Below are positions 47,236 to 59,206 of a DNA stretch of 64,000 nt, one piece after another. The notes under the pieces were generated by a model. It was not told where the DNA came from. It saw only the letters and a program-made list of their open reading frames with translations, and did no database searches. Numbering within the stretch: the first letter of the stretch is position 1; the number at the start of each line of letters is the position of its first letter. Position numbers and translations under genes: made by a program. Source of the DNA: Absidia repens (Eukaryota; Mucoromycota; Mucoromycetes; Mucorales; Cunninghamellaceae); assembly GCA_002105175.1 (NCBI GenBank), contig MCGE01000013.1, positions 744,001-808,000 on the forward strand, read 5' to 3'.

Positions 47236-47601
47236 TTATGTGAAGCTTGGGGAGACTTGAACTGCGATAGCGGAAAGGTTAATGGATACCCTTGAAACTG
47301 GATAGAAAGAGATAAAAAACAAGATGGCGGCCAAAGCAATAATGGTATTACTGCATCTTGCCCGAATGATGACCTGTATTTTTAATTCACTTTCACCGTC
47401 ACTCCATTTCATGATAAGAGCGATATCATATTGCACTTTTAGTGTAATTTTTAATTTTTCAGGTTCACTGAAAAATATAAAAGTAAAAATAGCTGATCCG
47501 AGAATACTACTTGGAGAAAATGGGCTGAAGGTCTTAAAAATTGTCATAAACGACAACCTGTGTTTCTTTATGAATTTCGGACCCATCTGATGCCAAAGCA
47601 A
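47236..47601 (-). pseudogene. Possible coding remnant with one membrane segment
   Basis: A 121-codon open frame on the minus strand with a protein-like stretch (KITLKVQYDIALIMKWSDGE) followed by a hydrophobic segment (IIALAAILFFISFYPVS). The upstream part of another frame (SDGSEIHKETQVVVYDNF) also looks coding. No family and no complete gene model. It could equally be chance. Confidence 0.2.
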
Positions 47602-48894
47602 GTATTGCCAGGGTGAGGGAGAGAACCATTACAAGTTAAAGAGCTGAATATGTAGATGCTTTTTAGTGGCAAGAAACATAAGTTGATTCATTATTTTTGT
47701 CTTATTATTCGATCAAGTAACATTTATTTAAACTGACAGCTTTTGAATAAATTATCCTTAAATTTCAAAGAAGACACCATGTCGGAGTTAGAATTAGTCA
47801 CTATTGTCCTGTTTAGGCAGTCCAGGCACGAACTGAGGTGATCGCATCAGATAAGCAAACCCTGGCCAAACCTAGGTAGTAAATATAGTATCATGGAAAG
47901 ATTGTCATCGATATTGTCTCGGCTCAAGAAACTTTTCTTTTGTTTTTAATTCATAGGGTGACTATGTATGACTCAGGTATAATACGCAATATAGTATTTT
48001 GTCACTTGATCTATGAAACAGAAAGCTGATATGATAGCAAAGAGAGAATAATTGTGTGCAGAGCAACATGACTTTTTTTTTGCGTTTTTGTATTAGAGTA
48101 TAGTACATATTTTATGCAATGCGGAGAGAAACAAGAAGATGATAGGCTCATAATTGTTGTTTTTCACACGAAAGGGTATTAAAAAACATTTAATGGGGAA
48201 AAAAAAATGTCGCCTTCCCTGCCCTCTCTAAATGGGGCTGGATGTTACCCCAGATCATACAATGTAAAAACTTCCCTCCCCACTAGTTTATCATATTTAC
48301 TGCAGTGCTTTAGATATTGTACCAAAAACATTCTAATTTCAATCATTATTTTATTTGGTATGGTTGTTTTCAAATAAGCAATTTAATTTTTTTTAATATA
48401 TTATACCCATATTGAATGCGCTTCCTCACAAACAGTTTGCTTAAAGAAATATTTCGTTCGATCGTGCATACAAGCGTTTTATTTCTTCTCAATTGATGGA
48501 TGAATGCTGACATCCTACCTGTCAAGATAAAAAGCACACTGCCCCATGTTTCAGCTGCAAACGTTTATTTGAATAGAGTCAGCTCTTTATAGACAGCTTT
48601 GCACGGATCCCTTTCTTATTTGGTAATCCGACCGAGATGGACTATGCGGTAAAGTGATCATCTTTTTTTCTCTCTATGATTTGGGACAACAAAAAAAAAA
48701 ATACCTGGGTGGGCCAATCAGTCTATATCTTTTTTCTTTTTATATCTAATGTTGGGGAGTCAAAATAAAATTGGGATCTGCTAATATATATTTATTTATC
48801 ACCCTTCATTTTTTTTTAAATTCCTTTTTCTTCTTCTTTTTTTTTTTTTTTTTTTTCTTGCTTCCCTTTTTTTCCTCCCAAACTAATTACTATT

Positions 48895-50085
48895 ATGACA
48901 GCATCTTATGGGTCTTTCTCTGTCTTTAAGCAAGATGGTATTCGTCAATTTTATTGCCGATGGTCTCAAAAAGAAGATGTTTTGTTGGTTGAGGCTGTTA
49001 AAAAATATGGGCCACATAAATGGTCTCTTATCTCACAACATGTTCCCAATCGAACACCTGCCCAATGTTCAACTCGATGGCATGGTGCCTTGAAGTAAGT
49101 GACGGGAGAAAATTGAAATACCGACTTCTGACATAAATAATCTCACACTTGTTTCTTTCTTTTCTTTTTTCTTTTTGTCGTTAGCTCCAAAGTACATAAA
49201 GGACGCTGGTCAACAGATGAAGACGCGATTTTATTGGAAGCAGTACGAAGTCATTTGCAGGAAGATTCAACCACCACCAGTAATTTACCATGGAACAACA
49301 TAGCACAGCATCTCTCTCATCGCACAGGAATTCAATGTCAATCACGGTGGACCGAAGCGTTGGATCCAGCTGTCAGAAAAGGGCGCTGGCACAAAGAAGA
49401 AGACGAACTTTTACGGCAAGCAGTTTCACAACTCGGCTGCTGCTGGATTCGCGTAGCTGGATGCATACCCAGTCGAACACAACGTCAGTGCCGAACACGC
49501 TGGAATCAAATCAAACATACTCGACGCCAATCAAATAAAAAGAACGCCAACACAACAACTACCACTAACAATAAAACAGTTCTGGACCAATCATCATCAT
49601 CATCATCATCATTATCATCAACATCAACATCATCATCAATATCATCATTATCACTATTAGGACCCTCATCATCACCACCTTCCTACTCTTCTTCTATGTC
49701 CACTTTATCACTTGGCTCCTACCCCACCACCACTACCAATCAATGCCGTTATAATACCAATACCCCGTCTTCTCCATCAGACTCTCCACCTCCCTCTACT
49801 CCTCCCACATGTATTCCGGCCATGATTATTCCCACTTGCTCAGATTTGCCTCTTTCGTTGTCTTCAACACCACAATCTACTACCTACCCAACATCCATTG
49901 CCTCCATTACTATTCCGAAAGACCCTTTTACATTTTTACTTGATCATCATATGCCATCTTCCATACTCGACAATCCAAATACTACCACTCTCTCCACCTC
50001 AACCCCTTCCTCTTCCTCTTCCTCTTCTTTGAATCCTATTCTTCGAGAGTTGGACCCTTGGTTCTATGATGGTCCATCTCATTGA
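48895..50085 (+). CDS. Three-repeat MYB DNA-binding protein
   Basis: Two exons: 48895-49094 and 49185-50085 (366 aa). Three SANT/MYB repeats are adjacent: R1 about residues 20-67 (RWSQKEDVLLVEAV... KWSLISQHVPNRTPAQCSTRW), R2 about 72-125 (GRWSTDEDAILLEAV... PWNNIAQHLSHRTGIQCQSRW, with an insertion before the second Trp) and R3 about 132-178 (GRWHKEEDELLRQAV... CWIRVAGCIPSRTQRQCRTRW). This R1R2R3 layout is that of c-MYB-like nuclear factors. The remaining 190 residues are Ser/Thr/Pro-rich, partly from ATC/TCA trinucleotide repeats, and may be an activation region. Targets are unknown. Confidence 0.9.
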
Positions 50086-50660
50086 TCCTGATCCTTCGCT
50101 GACTTAGTTTAGCTTAGTTTTTACTTTCTTATTTAATATTCATTTTACGCTTTTTATTTTATTTCATATATGATTAGTTTATATACATTCTATTTACACT
50201 ATTTTTACGCTTCTACATCCCCTCCCTCTCTTATTGCTTATATATTACTGTCATCAATCAATAAACAACTATGATTCTGTCTTCACTTTCTTGTCCTCTT
50301 TGTCTTCTTTCCCATTATGTAGCATGGATTACCATATTTTGTTGTTAGTTAGTAGACTATCTCTTCATCAACTATCATTGAAATGTTTGAATATATAATC
50401 ATAGAGAACTTGACATTTGTAAAATAGCAGCGTTGCTAACCTGTCATTCACACTATCATTAATATCAATCTATCACCGTTTACATACCAGTATCATTATC
50501 TTGTTACTATAACCGCATCACAATTCTAACACAAAAACGAAATAGACAAATACAATATATAAATACAAATAAAAATCAGGTTTGTTTTATTTTTATAGGA
50601 CTAATAGTAGCTCTATCAGTTCCACCCGCAAAAAAATAATCATACTAATTCTACACTACA
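50086..50660. other. Convergent 3' region, MYB gene / acyl-CoA ligase
   Basis: 3' flanks of both genes. Poly(A) signal for MYB at 50260. No gene was seen. Confidence 0.5.
50260..50265 (+). terminator. Poly(A) signal of the MYB gene
   Basis: AATAAA about 175 bases after the stop codon. Confidence 0.5.
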
Positions 50661-53021
50661 CTACAGTTTCGCTTGATTTTGTTGCTGTTGCTGTTCATGC
50701 TTGACCTGGTCACGAAGAACTCGACGAAGAATCTTGCCTGAGGCTGTTTTTGGCACAGTGTCAACAATTCTGATTTGACGAATTTGTTTGAAGGAGGCGA
50801 CTTGATCAGCCACAAATTGTTGAATCTGAGATACAATCTTGTCGGATGCATCAATGCCAGGTTTGAGTACCACATAGCCACGAGGTACTTCAGTAGCTTG
50901 AACTGAATCATACACACCAATGACAGCACAATCGTTGACAAGAGGGGATTTGAGCTATGAAAGATAATGATAAGTGGATATCCCGTTTTTTCCAAAAAAC
51001 AAGGAAGTGTTTTTTCTTATTACTTACAAGTATTCCTTCTAGCTCTGCTGGTGCCACCTATGAAATAGAGTAAAAACCAGTAAATATAAAGGATTTCGTT
51101 ACCCTAGCGGCTCGCACACATTATGTCAGCATATTTACCTGGAAGCCTTTATACTTAATCAGTTCCTTGATACGATCCACTATGTAAAATCGGTCCTTTT
51201 CATCAACCACGCCTACATCGCCAGTATGAAGAAAACCATCCACATCAACAGTATTTGCTGTGGCCTCCTTGTTCTTGATATAACCCTAAAAAAAAAAATA
51301 ACAGTAAGTGTGAGGTATCCGTTCTTTATCGTATCAACCATCAAGTAAACTTACCAGCATAATGTTGGGACCCTTCAACCAAATTTCACCTGGTTCATTG
51401 ACCTTAGCATCTATAATAAGTAAATTAACATTGAAAAAAACCTGCTGCACAAAAATACATAGTTTTCATGCTCGTTTACCTGATCCATCCTCCTTCACTA
51501 TACGGGCAATCATATTTGGCATCAATACACCACATGAACCTACAAAATAGCCGAAAAATAAGTCAGTCATCATAAAGTCCCAATTTGTTTCCTTTTCCCA
51601 TCCTACTTCCTTACCATGAGCAGTATCATTGACCAGTTCTGTTGTACCGGAGGGACTTGTTTCTGTGAGACCATAGCTTTGAGAGATCTTGATATTGGGG
51701 AACCGAGATGCAAACGCCGTAGACAATTCTCTGCTGAGAGGGGCGGCGGCACAGATAGCAAATTTGAGTGATGAGAGATCAAATTGAAGCACACGAGGAT
51801 CCTTTGCCAAGGCCAAAATGATGGGAGGAACAGTCCAAATATTGGTGATACGTTGGTCTTGGATTGTTTTCAAATAGTCCACAAGATCAAATTGGGACAT
51901 CAATGCCATCGACGTACCACGTCGAAGAGATACATGGAGCACAAGCAGCAGGGCGTATTGATGGAACATGGGAAGACAGTTAATACCCCTTCTGGTATTC
52001 ACATTTGGATCGTTGTAATCTTCCATGTACATAATCATGGCAGCGGCAGAGATGGCATTGGTGTGTCTGCAATAATAATAAAAGATGGTGAAATTTGATG
52101 TTAAAAAATGTCAACGTATGGAAAAAAAAAAATTGATAGGGAACTTACGAAGTCATCACCCCTTTAGATTTTCCTGTAATATATATATATATATAATTTG
52201 AAATGAGAAATTATTGTTGAAGATATGATGATGATCACAACTCATTTACTACCCAGCTCTTTTCAAAAAACTTACCAGTCGTTCCACTGCTAAAGCATAA
52301 GTAACAAGGACGAGAGCGTGCCTGTTCTGGTGTAAGAGGGGTTACTACAGCGCGACGTTCTTTCATTAGCACAGAAGTATACGGAAGAATCCCTTGAATC
52401 GTTTCTTGCCCAAACACCAAAATGTTGCGTTTTGGAATCCCCACTAACGCAGAGGCTTGTAAGGCCACATCGATGTTTTCAGGATGAGCCACCAGTACCT
52501 TTGCATCGGACAATTCCAGTTGATGTCTGAGTTCTTCTACTGAATATCTTGGATTACTTGGTGAGAGTACACCGCCTAATAGTAATAAAAAGAGAATTGT
52601 ATTAAACCAGGTCAGTGCGCACGATAATAAGAAGTATGTGTCCCCCCCCCTTTTACACTTACCAGCGGCAATGGCGCCTAATGCAGGAAAAGCAAAATCA
52701 ATCTATCCAACACACATACATATGAGTTTAGATAATTCAAAAAAAAAAAAAAAAAAAAGCGGGGAGGGGCTGACTTACTGCGTTGGGTGCAAAAAGAGCT
52801 AAAACATCACCAGTACCAAATCCAAAATAGTCTTGCAGACCAGCAGCAAACTGAAGAATACCATCCTTGACCTGACCATAGCTAAGAGATTGCTTGGTGT
52901 GGACATCATTAAAGAGCTCCTTGTCATCGGGTATCCTGTTTGGGTTTTCGAAGAGGTAAGGGATCAGACCTGTTTCCAAGTAGCTGATGTCTGGGAATTG
53001 TGATTTATAAAGCTTGACCAT
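50661..53021 (-). CDS. Peroxisomal 4-coumarate-CoA-ligase-like acyl-CoA synthetase
   Basis: Ten exons on the minus strand: 53021-52779, 52702-52663, 52575-52276, 52173-52149 (25 nt), 52066-51615, 51539-51480, 51410-51355, 51285-51139, 51057-51028 and 50954-50661 (548 aa). It activates a carboxylic acid to its CoA thioester with ATP. AMP-binding motifs: [59 protein letters not shown] and [15 protein letters not shown] (catalytic Lys). The protein ends in AKL, a type 1 peroxisomal targeting signal, so a beta-oxidation-linked fatty or aromatic acid substrate is likely. A poly-Gln stretch precedes that signal. The first three-codon match (MVKLYKS) fixes the start. Confidence 0.93.
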
Positions 53022-54375
53022 GTGAATTGAAGTGACTACTGCAATTAATAACAATTATAGTAAAAAAGAGAAGAAAAGATAAAGGTGAGTTGGAGAAGTA
53101 AGAGGGAAAAGGAATGAAAGAAACCCCAGAATCGACAAGAGTATTTATAAACTTTACCCCACACACACGATTTTCAAACGCAGGTCGTGAGTAGTAAGAA
53201 TGAGTAACGGGTATTCATTTGCTTTTCTCCTCATCCCACCATTGTCCAACGAAGGTGTCATCATAAACTAAAAATGCAGTCCAAGTACCACAAAACGCTA
53301 TTTTCAATATCATCATAAATAGTAAAAAGTGAGAAAGAAAAAAGAAATGTCAGGGAAATCCCAACTATTTTTTTTTTTTGGAAGACCGTCGCATTGTGCG
53401 GAAGTACCATTCACCCACGGTATGATAGTCCCCTTTTTTTTAATTTTGGAAACCTTATTTCGTAAACTTGGGGTGGGGAAATGATATGAATGAAGAAGGG
53501 AAAATGTTGATCCTTACTTCAACTGGGAAAGATATACTTTTTGACAGTGTGTACCTCCAATTAAATGCGCAAGGCTCCAGTATATTCACACCGAATGTGC
53601 AATAAAAGGTTTGCGGAATTTTAAAGATTCTCACACTTCCTAATATCTTAAAAAAAAAAAAAAACGTGGATGACTTTATTTTGTGAGCAAATGACTATAT
53701 GCTATTGTATCAACCTTCCCTCTTCATCGTAGGTCAATCTCCCTTTTTTCTTTCCCACGGGTTACTTTATCATTATTACAAGTGTCTAGCAACTGATGAG
53801 TCCCAAGACGTTGCTCAGGCAGTTATTTTCTGAGCGTTTTTATACGCGCCCATCACTGTTGAGCTTTTCATGCGTCCATCACTGTCATTTTTGAAAATCA
53901 CAAACTGCTGTATGCGGCAAATAATACCCAGTATTTATGCGTTTTTTCTAGATAATGTATGATACACACTTTTTTCCACCGTCCACACCTTTTTCTATAC
54001 ACATATGTACTGGGTACATGGCCAGTAGACAGAGTACAATGAACGACTGCCAAGTCCCAAGCGGGAAGTTTACCAAAGGATGAAAGAACGGAAGGATAAA
54101 TAAATAAATACATATACGTTTTACGGAAACGGAGAAGTTCTGCGCTCCAACCTCTGTTGTTTTCCTATACACATATGCTCTGTATACCATTTAGAAGAAG
54201 AAAATTTATAAAGCGGAAGAGTAATATAAGTGGTAGACTGCCTTTCAGAGTAATGGACCACAGTAGCTATATGAATGGGAAAACGAAGTTGCATAGTTAT
54301 AACTAGTAATATAGTTATTCTGATGCGTGTGGCCATGGCATGTCCATCAAGACAAAAGTGAGAAGCCATAGAAGA

Positions 54376-55000
54376 TATTTCAAATCCCGCCCACGTGTAT
54401 TTTATTTTGCCCATTTTCTATTTCCTTCCTGTCTTTTTTTCTTTTCTTTACCATCGTAACCTCTTTGAGATTATAATAATCTTAGATTAGTTTCAGGACT
54501 GGTTTAGAACGGTTTTCAGATCAGGGATTACAGCATGCACGGGGAAACCCTTTCATCTTGGATCTAGGATCTGAGGCCACCATTAGCTGGTTTTTTTGAG
54601 CTATCATTTGCTTAGTTAAATCTTAGTTTATCCTCAGTTTGTCTCTACGTCCTAATAAAAATAATTCTCTTTTTACATACTTAAATAAAAACGCCCATTT
54701 TTTGTTCTCATGTCTTGTGCAATATATCCCTTTTTATTACCATCTCCTCTAGATCTACTATCTATTTTTCAATAAAAGGTACGGCTTTAATCACTCTCAT
54801 TCCTTGTACTGCATTGTACAATATACCAGTTCCCTTTTTACAATTGTCCCTTTATATTATAGTTGATCATTTTTTATGTCACATATTAGTCTCCCTCACG
54901 CCATATCGAATATAGAATCCTTATTACAACGGATCCATCACCTTTAGTTTAGTGTGCACCATAATTCTCCATTAAGATTAATCTTTTCATTAACCATCCC
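54376..55000 (+). repeat. Dispersed repeat copy R6
   Basis: Forward orientation. The end motif TTTCAAATCCCGCCCACGTG is at 54378-54397 and the core at 54480-54595, with stem arms near 54508-54518 and 54542-54553. Two diverged internal units follow (AATAAAAACGCCC ... ATCCCTTTTTA; CAATAAAAGGTA ... TTCCCTTTTTACAATTG). The end is not sharp. Confidence 0.8.
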
Positions 55001-55571
55001 TTGACATTATATCGCATGTAAAATTGCTATCATGGCTATTTTATGAGTAATTTATCAAACACGTACTTTCTCGCTTGCCCCACTATGAGTACTGTCCCCT
55101 TGAAGCCCCGGTTACATGTTGACAGTTGTAGGCCACTTGATTTAAAATTAGACATGTTCCAGTACGGTCAATCATATTCCAGATTGCCCCAACTATAGCT
55201 ACGTTCTACCTTGAGTCCACTAACTGGTTGATTACCTTAGGTCTCTTGATATGAATTGTAGACCTTTTTCCATTCTATCGTTCATATTATTCGACCTAGG
55301 TCGTGTTACTAGCATAGACTTCCTTGTAAATAATACTGCTTCTATATTTTTAAAACGAAGACTAGACTTGTAAATATTGTACGTAACCGGTTTATTAATT
55401 TTATTGCGTATTTTATAATAAAACAAAATAACTATCGAAGTCCAAACTAAAAGCACTGACTACCGATCAAAGTGGGGGAAATGGTGGAGGCACCTAATAA
55501 AATTCACCATATAAAAAAGTTGAGCGGTATTTAAAAAATGGTCAAAGGTAAAAAGTGTGTGCCCTTTCCCT

Positions 55572-55575
<4 letters not shown>

Positions 55576-55622
<47 letters not shown>
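55576..55622 (+). repeat. Long poly(T) run before Bet5
   Basis: About 47 consecutive T's ending about 19 bases before the Bet5 start codon. It may act as a nucleosome-excluding promoter element; the length in the assembly is doubtful. Confidence 0.8.
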
Positions 55623-55624
<2 letters not shown>

Positions 55625-55640
55625 TTTGCTATCATTAGAA

Positions 55641-56489
55641 ATGACCATCTATAATCTTTATATATTCGATAGACATTGCCAATGTATTTACTATCAAAAA
55701 TGGTCTCATCAAGCAAAATCCAACACAGGTGGTAGTGTTACTGGGAATAGCGTCAACAGCACCAGTCAAACAGGTTCCAGTCGTCTCGGGCTCACCACCA
55801 CATCATCGCGCCTCTCACAGTCTAACACAACGTCGTCCTCCGATCTCAACAATAGCAGCACTATGAACAACACCAATACCGGAAGCCCAGCGTCCAATTC
55901 GATGACACAAAATGAAGATCGGTCGTCAGCGTCAGCTACGTACCTTGGCACCATGACGCAGCAAAGTGGTTTAGCAGCGGGCAGCGTGATATCTATCGAA
56001 GAAGAAGCCAAGCTAGTGTACGGTGTGATTCTATCTTTGCGTAATTTTGTAAGGAAACTGACACCCGCTGACAGCGCTAACAACAGTAGCAGCCAGCAAG
56101 ATGGATTTATCTCGTACCGAACGTCAACGTATCGTTTACACTATTATGAAACACCTACTGGTCTCAAGTTCGTCCTCAACACTGACCCAGCAACCGAAGG
56201 TATGCGCCCTGTATTGAAACAAATCTATGTACAACTCTATGTAGACTTTGTGGTGAAGAATGGTTTGATGCGGTTTGATGATACGCGATGGGAAATTAGT
56301 CAAGGCTTTTTGCAACAACAACAACAACAACAAGGTCATCATCATCCCGGTGGTATTGAACTTGGGGAACACCAGGATGCCAGTCATCAAAGTCAACGAC
56401 AACAACAAGGTACACCTGGAAATATATCCAATGAATTATTCCGTATAGCTGTAGATAGATTTATTCGTAGTTTAACTGTATTTGAATGA
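55641..56489 (+). CDS. BET5: TRAPP complex subunit Bet5 (TRAPPC1)
   Basis: Single exon, 282 aa. TRAPP tethers ER-derived vesicles at the Golgi and activates the Rab Ypt1. The longin-like core is split: MTIYNLYIFDRHCQCIYYQK at the N-terminus, EEEAKLVYGVILSLRNFVRK after a Ser/Asn/Thr-rich insert of about 85 residues, then YRLHYYETPTGLKFVLNTD and LKQIYVQLYVDFVVKNGLM. A second Gln/His-rich insert precedes the last helix FRIAVDRFIRSLTVFE. Yeast Bet5 is about 159 aa, so the two inserts explain the extra length. The start at 55641 matches the family N-terminus. It is followed by a poly(A) signal at 56587. Confidence 0.92.
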   Translation: MTIYNLYIFDRHCQCIYYQKWSHQAKSNTGGSVTGNSVNSTSQTGSSRLGLTTTSSRLSQSNTTSSSDLNNSSTMNNTNTGSPASNSMTQNEDRSSASATYLGTMTQQSGLAAGSVISIEEEAKLVYGVILSLRNFVRKLTPADSANNSSSQQDGFISYRTSTYRLHYYETPTGLKFVLNTDPATEGMRPVLKQIYVQLYVDFVVKNGLMRFDDTRWEISQGFLQQQQQQQGHHHPGGIELGEHQDASHQSQRQQQGTPGNISNELFRIAVDRFIRSLTVFE

Positions 56490-56586
56490 TTGGGTGCATA
56501 TTTGTGTTGATTGTAGTATAGTTGTTATGGCAGCAGAAGATTCGGTGTGTGATTGGCGGGGTTTTATTTTATTTGACCATCGATTT

Positions 56587-56592
56587 AATAAA
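56587..56592 (+). terminator. Poly(A) signal of Bet5
   Basis: AATAAA 98 bases after the Bet5 stop codon and about 105 bases before the next gene starts, so the two genes are tightly packed. Confidence 0.5.
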
Positions 56593-56697
56593 AAATAAAT
56601 TTCTTTTTCCTCAATCTCTCTATCTTTATTACTTTTTATCTTTTTTATTTTTTGTTTTTTGTTTGTTGATTGTATATGTTTTGTTTTTGAGTGCTAA

Positions 56698-59206
56698 ATG
56701 CTCCTTTGCTCTCAGAAAAAAACCCATCCATGTGAAGGTTGTCGGGAACGGAAGAAGAAATGCTCTGGTGAATATCCTTGTGTTAGGTAAGGAAGGCTCC
56801 CAAAGAAAATTTAGGCTACACTATATGAGTTTTTATGAATATTATATTAACCGTCTCTTTCTCTTAAAATAAAGGTGCGACCGTTTAGGAAATGAATGTG
56901 TTTTCCTGCAACCTACTTTACCTCCTGATCATGCTTATGTCAACTTACTACAGGAACAAGAGCTATCTTTGGAACTCGAGACTCTCAATTCTTCACTTTT
57001 GGATATGGAACGAACAATGACTCAACTACACCGTAACACATCTGACAAGTACAACGGTCATAAGCGGCAAATGACGCATCAACGCATGACTAGCAATACT
57101 TCTCAACAACAGCAACAGCAACAAGATATAATACACAACTGGCAATTGATCCTTAGCAAACATGGTATTACTGTCAATACTTCTATCAAGTCTTACTCAG
57201 ATTTACTCAAGCAAGCAGAACTTTGGCAGCAGGCTTGTCAATCCTTCACTACTCCCCCACTCTTCCGATCTCCTCCTTGTCCCTTTTCGCCATCTGGCAT
57301 GGTGTTACGGCGTCAACTTCCACTATGGCTACTGCGACGTGGTTATTTCATGGCTATAACAATGTGTGTCAAGACCCAACAAAGCACAGACCGCTCTCTT
57401 GCTACAGCTCTCCCGGCTACTCCACACAACCTCTTACAGCATCAGCTTGGATATCAACAACAACAACCTTCACCTCCCTTATCTGAACATGAATCGATAA
57501 AACAAGACGACGACACACCTCCTATGACAATTATAGCAGCTACAACAACCTCCTTCAACGATAATCCGGATAAACTTTGCCGACACATCTTGGACACTTT
57601 TTTTGCCTGCTATGTGGTGCGATACACTATTCTGCATCAACGTACATTTTATCGACTGTTTGTTACGCCAATCGCCTCTTCTTCTTCTTCTTCTTCCTTA
57701 CTTCTGGACTCACCTGTTATCTGTGCTGTCTGCGCCGTGGCATTGACGATTCGATGCCGCCACATGTTGCCTTCCATTCCATATCAACATCAAGTTCAGA
57801 TGGCCGATATACTTTATCGTCGTGCACGTGATATCGTAGACTTTGACGAACCGACCTTGGCCACATTCATTGTCTTGTCGTTTCTGGCTATGTACAAACA
57901 ACTGATTTTTTGTGTGGAAGAAGCTTCGTTTTATTTGGATATGGCATTTCGAACAAGGTGTCTTCTTGTGGATGACGATGACGACGACAATGATGATGAC
58001 GATGATGTTGATGAGGACACACGGGGTGAACGTGAACTGATCAAACGGTTGCATTGGGCATTATGGGAAACGCAAACTAGTGTGGAATATTACAAGAATC
58101 AACGTGGTGTTCCCCAATCAACAACAACAACAACAACCAAGTCTTCTTCAACCTCCTCCTTATGCTGTAACTCGCGATCTGAAAACCCTATCACTACACT
58201 GATGAAAGAAAAGAAGGATCATTATCGGCGTCGTCCTCTTCCTGATGAACCTCCAATCATCCACCAAACACTACGAAACGCACACTACAGATCCGAAATG
58301 ATGGCTGCACAAGGCTCATTTTTGCGGCGGGTCCGATTTGGGAACAATGATACAATCGATGTGAACTATTTAGCCGACACAGAGTATCGCTTCAGCAATT
58401 ATTATTATCAAGATATTCCTGCCGATTGTCGCATGCCACCCGGGATACTCGAGGAAGGACTTTCTGATTCTGATTTCAGGAAACGCTTGGATACGCACCG
58501 TGGCCATGGTGGCGGTGGAATCGGATGTGTCGACGAAGATGATGATGGCAATCGTACGGCAGCCTTGTCTTTGACATTACAATACTTCCAAGGCGTGATC
58601 TCACTGTATGAACCGTTTCTACCTGATTTGAAAGATCGGCAACGAGCTCAAGGTGCTGGGCTACTCAAGGACGATGGGGACACACCTTCTTTTAGTGGAT
58701 CATCATCGACAACCAAAGCTGGCAGCAAGTTTATCAAAGAAGAAGAAACATCAGCAAGGATTACAGGCGAATCTGAAGTGACGATGCATCAGCTCCGTGC
58801 GCAACAAAAGTGTACACATGCAGCCACTAGCATTGTACGATTATTGGACTATCAACGAAGTCTGCCTCGTCATTGTACGGTAAATATCCATATCTTGCTG
58901 ACGGCATGGGATATTCATATGCGGAATGCGTGTCTTGGGATGACAATACCTCCTGACAACGGCGACGACCAACATGACAACAGCCCATTGTATTTCCATT
59001 GTCTCACCCCAGCCTCGATTCATCAAGCACGACGGTCTTTGTTACAATGTCTATCGATTCTTCGGGAAGGCTACTTGTTTAACTTTGCCGAGCATGCCGT
59101 TTGGGAATACTACGAACACGTGGAACAGCAACTCTTGTCTTCCTTACCTAGGCAACACCCTTCCACTGCTCCCACTGCAGCGTATTGGATACCCTTTGGA
59201 TCATAG
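56698..59206 (+). CDS. Zn2Cys6 fungal transcription factor
   Basis: Two exons: 56698-56786 and 56875-59206 (806 aa). The binuclear zinc cluster CEGCRERKKKCSGEYPCVRC then DRLGNEC has the spacing C-x2-C-x6-C-x5-C-x2-C-x6-C and starts at about residue 12. An Asp/Glu/Leu coiled linker (EQELSLELETLNSSLLDMER) follows, then the fungal_trans domain: DTFFACYVVRYTILHQRTFY, CAVALTIRCRH, LYRRARDIVDF, LHWALWETQTSVEYY and further helices. An Asp run (DDDDDDNDDDDDVDED) sits in the middle. The first exon could instead begin at 56537 with an intron ending at 56717 (MAAEDS joined to KKTHPC); the closer ATG was kept. Targets are unknown. Confidence 0.88.

Larger units (their letters stand above)
43934..48894. 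other. Long gene-poor region with repeats R4 and R5
   Basis: Nearly 5 kb without an intact gene. It contains the neurochondrin promoter, repeat copies R4 (44578-45600) and R5 (46260-46815), a 30-bp tandem array (46138-46240), a weak coding remnant (47236-47601) and AT-rich sequence. The MYB gene leader is the pyrimidine-rich stretch at 48810-48880. Confidence 0.6.
53022..55640. other. Divergent spacer with repeat copy R6
   Basis: Promoters of the acyl-CoA ligase and Bet5 genes lie at the two ends. It includes two related 45-bp stretches ending CTATACACATATG at about 53990-54006 and 54168-54180, repeat R6 (54376-55000) and, directly before the Bet5 start, a T run of about 47 bases (55576-55622). 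No gene was recognised. Confidence 0.55.

Noticed and set aside
54715..54915. Open frame within repeat R6
   Set aside because: It is not shared with the other copies and its composition is that of AT-rich repeat DNA.
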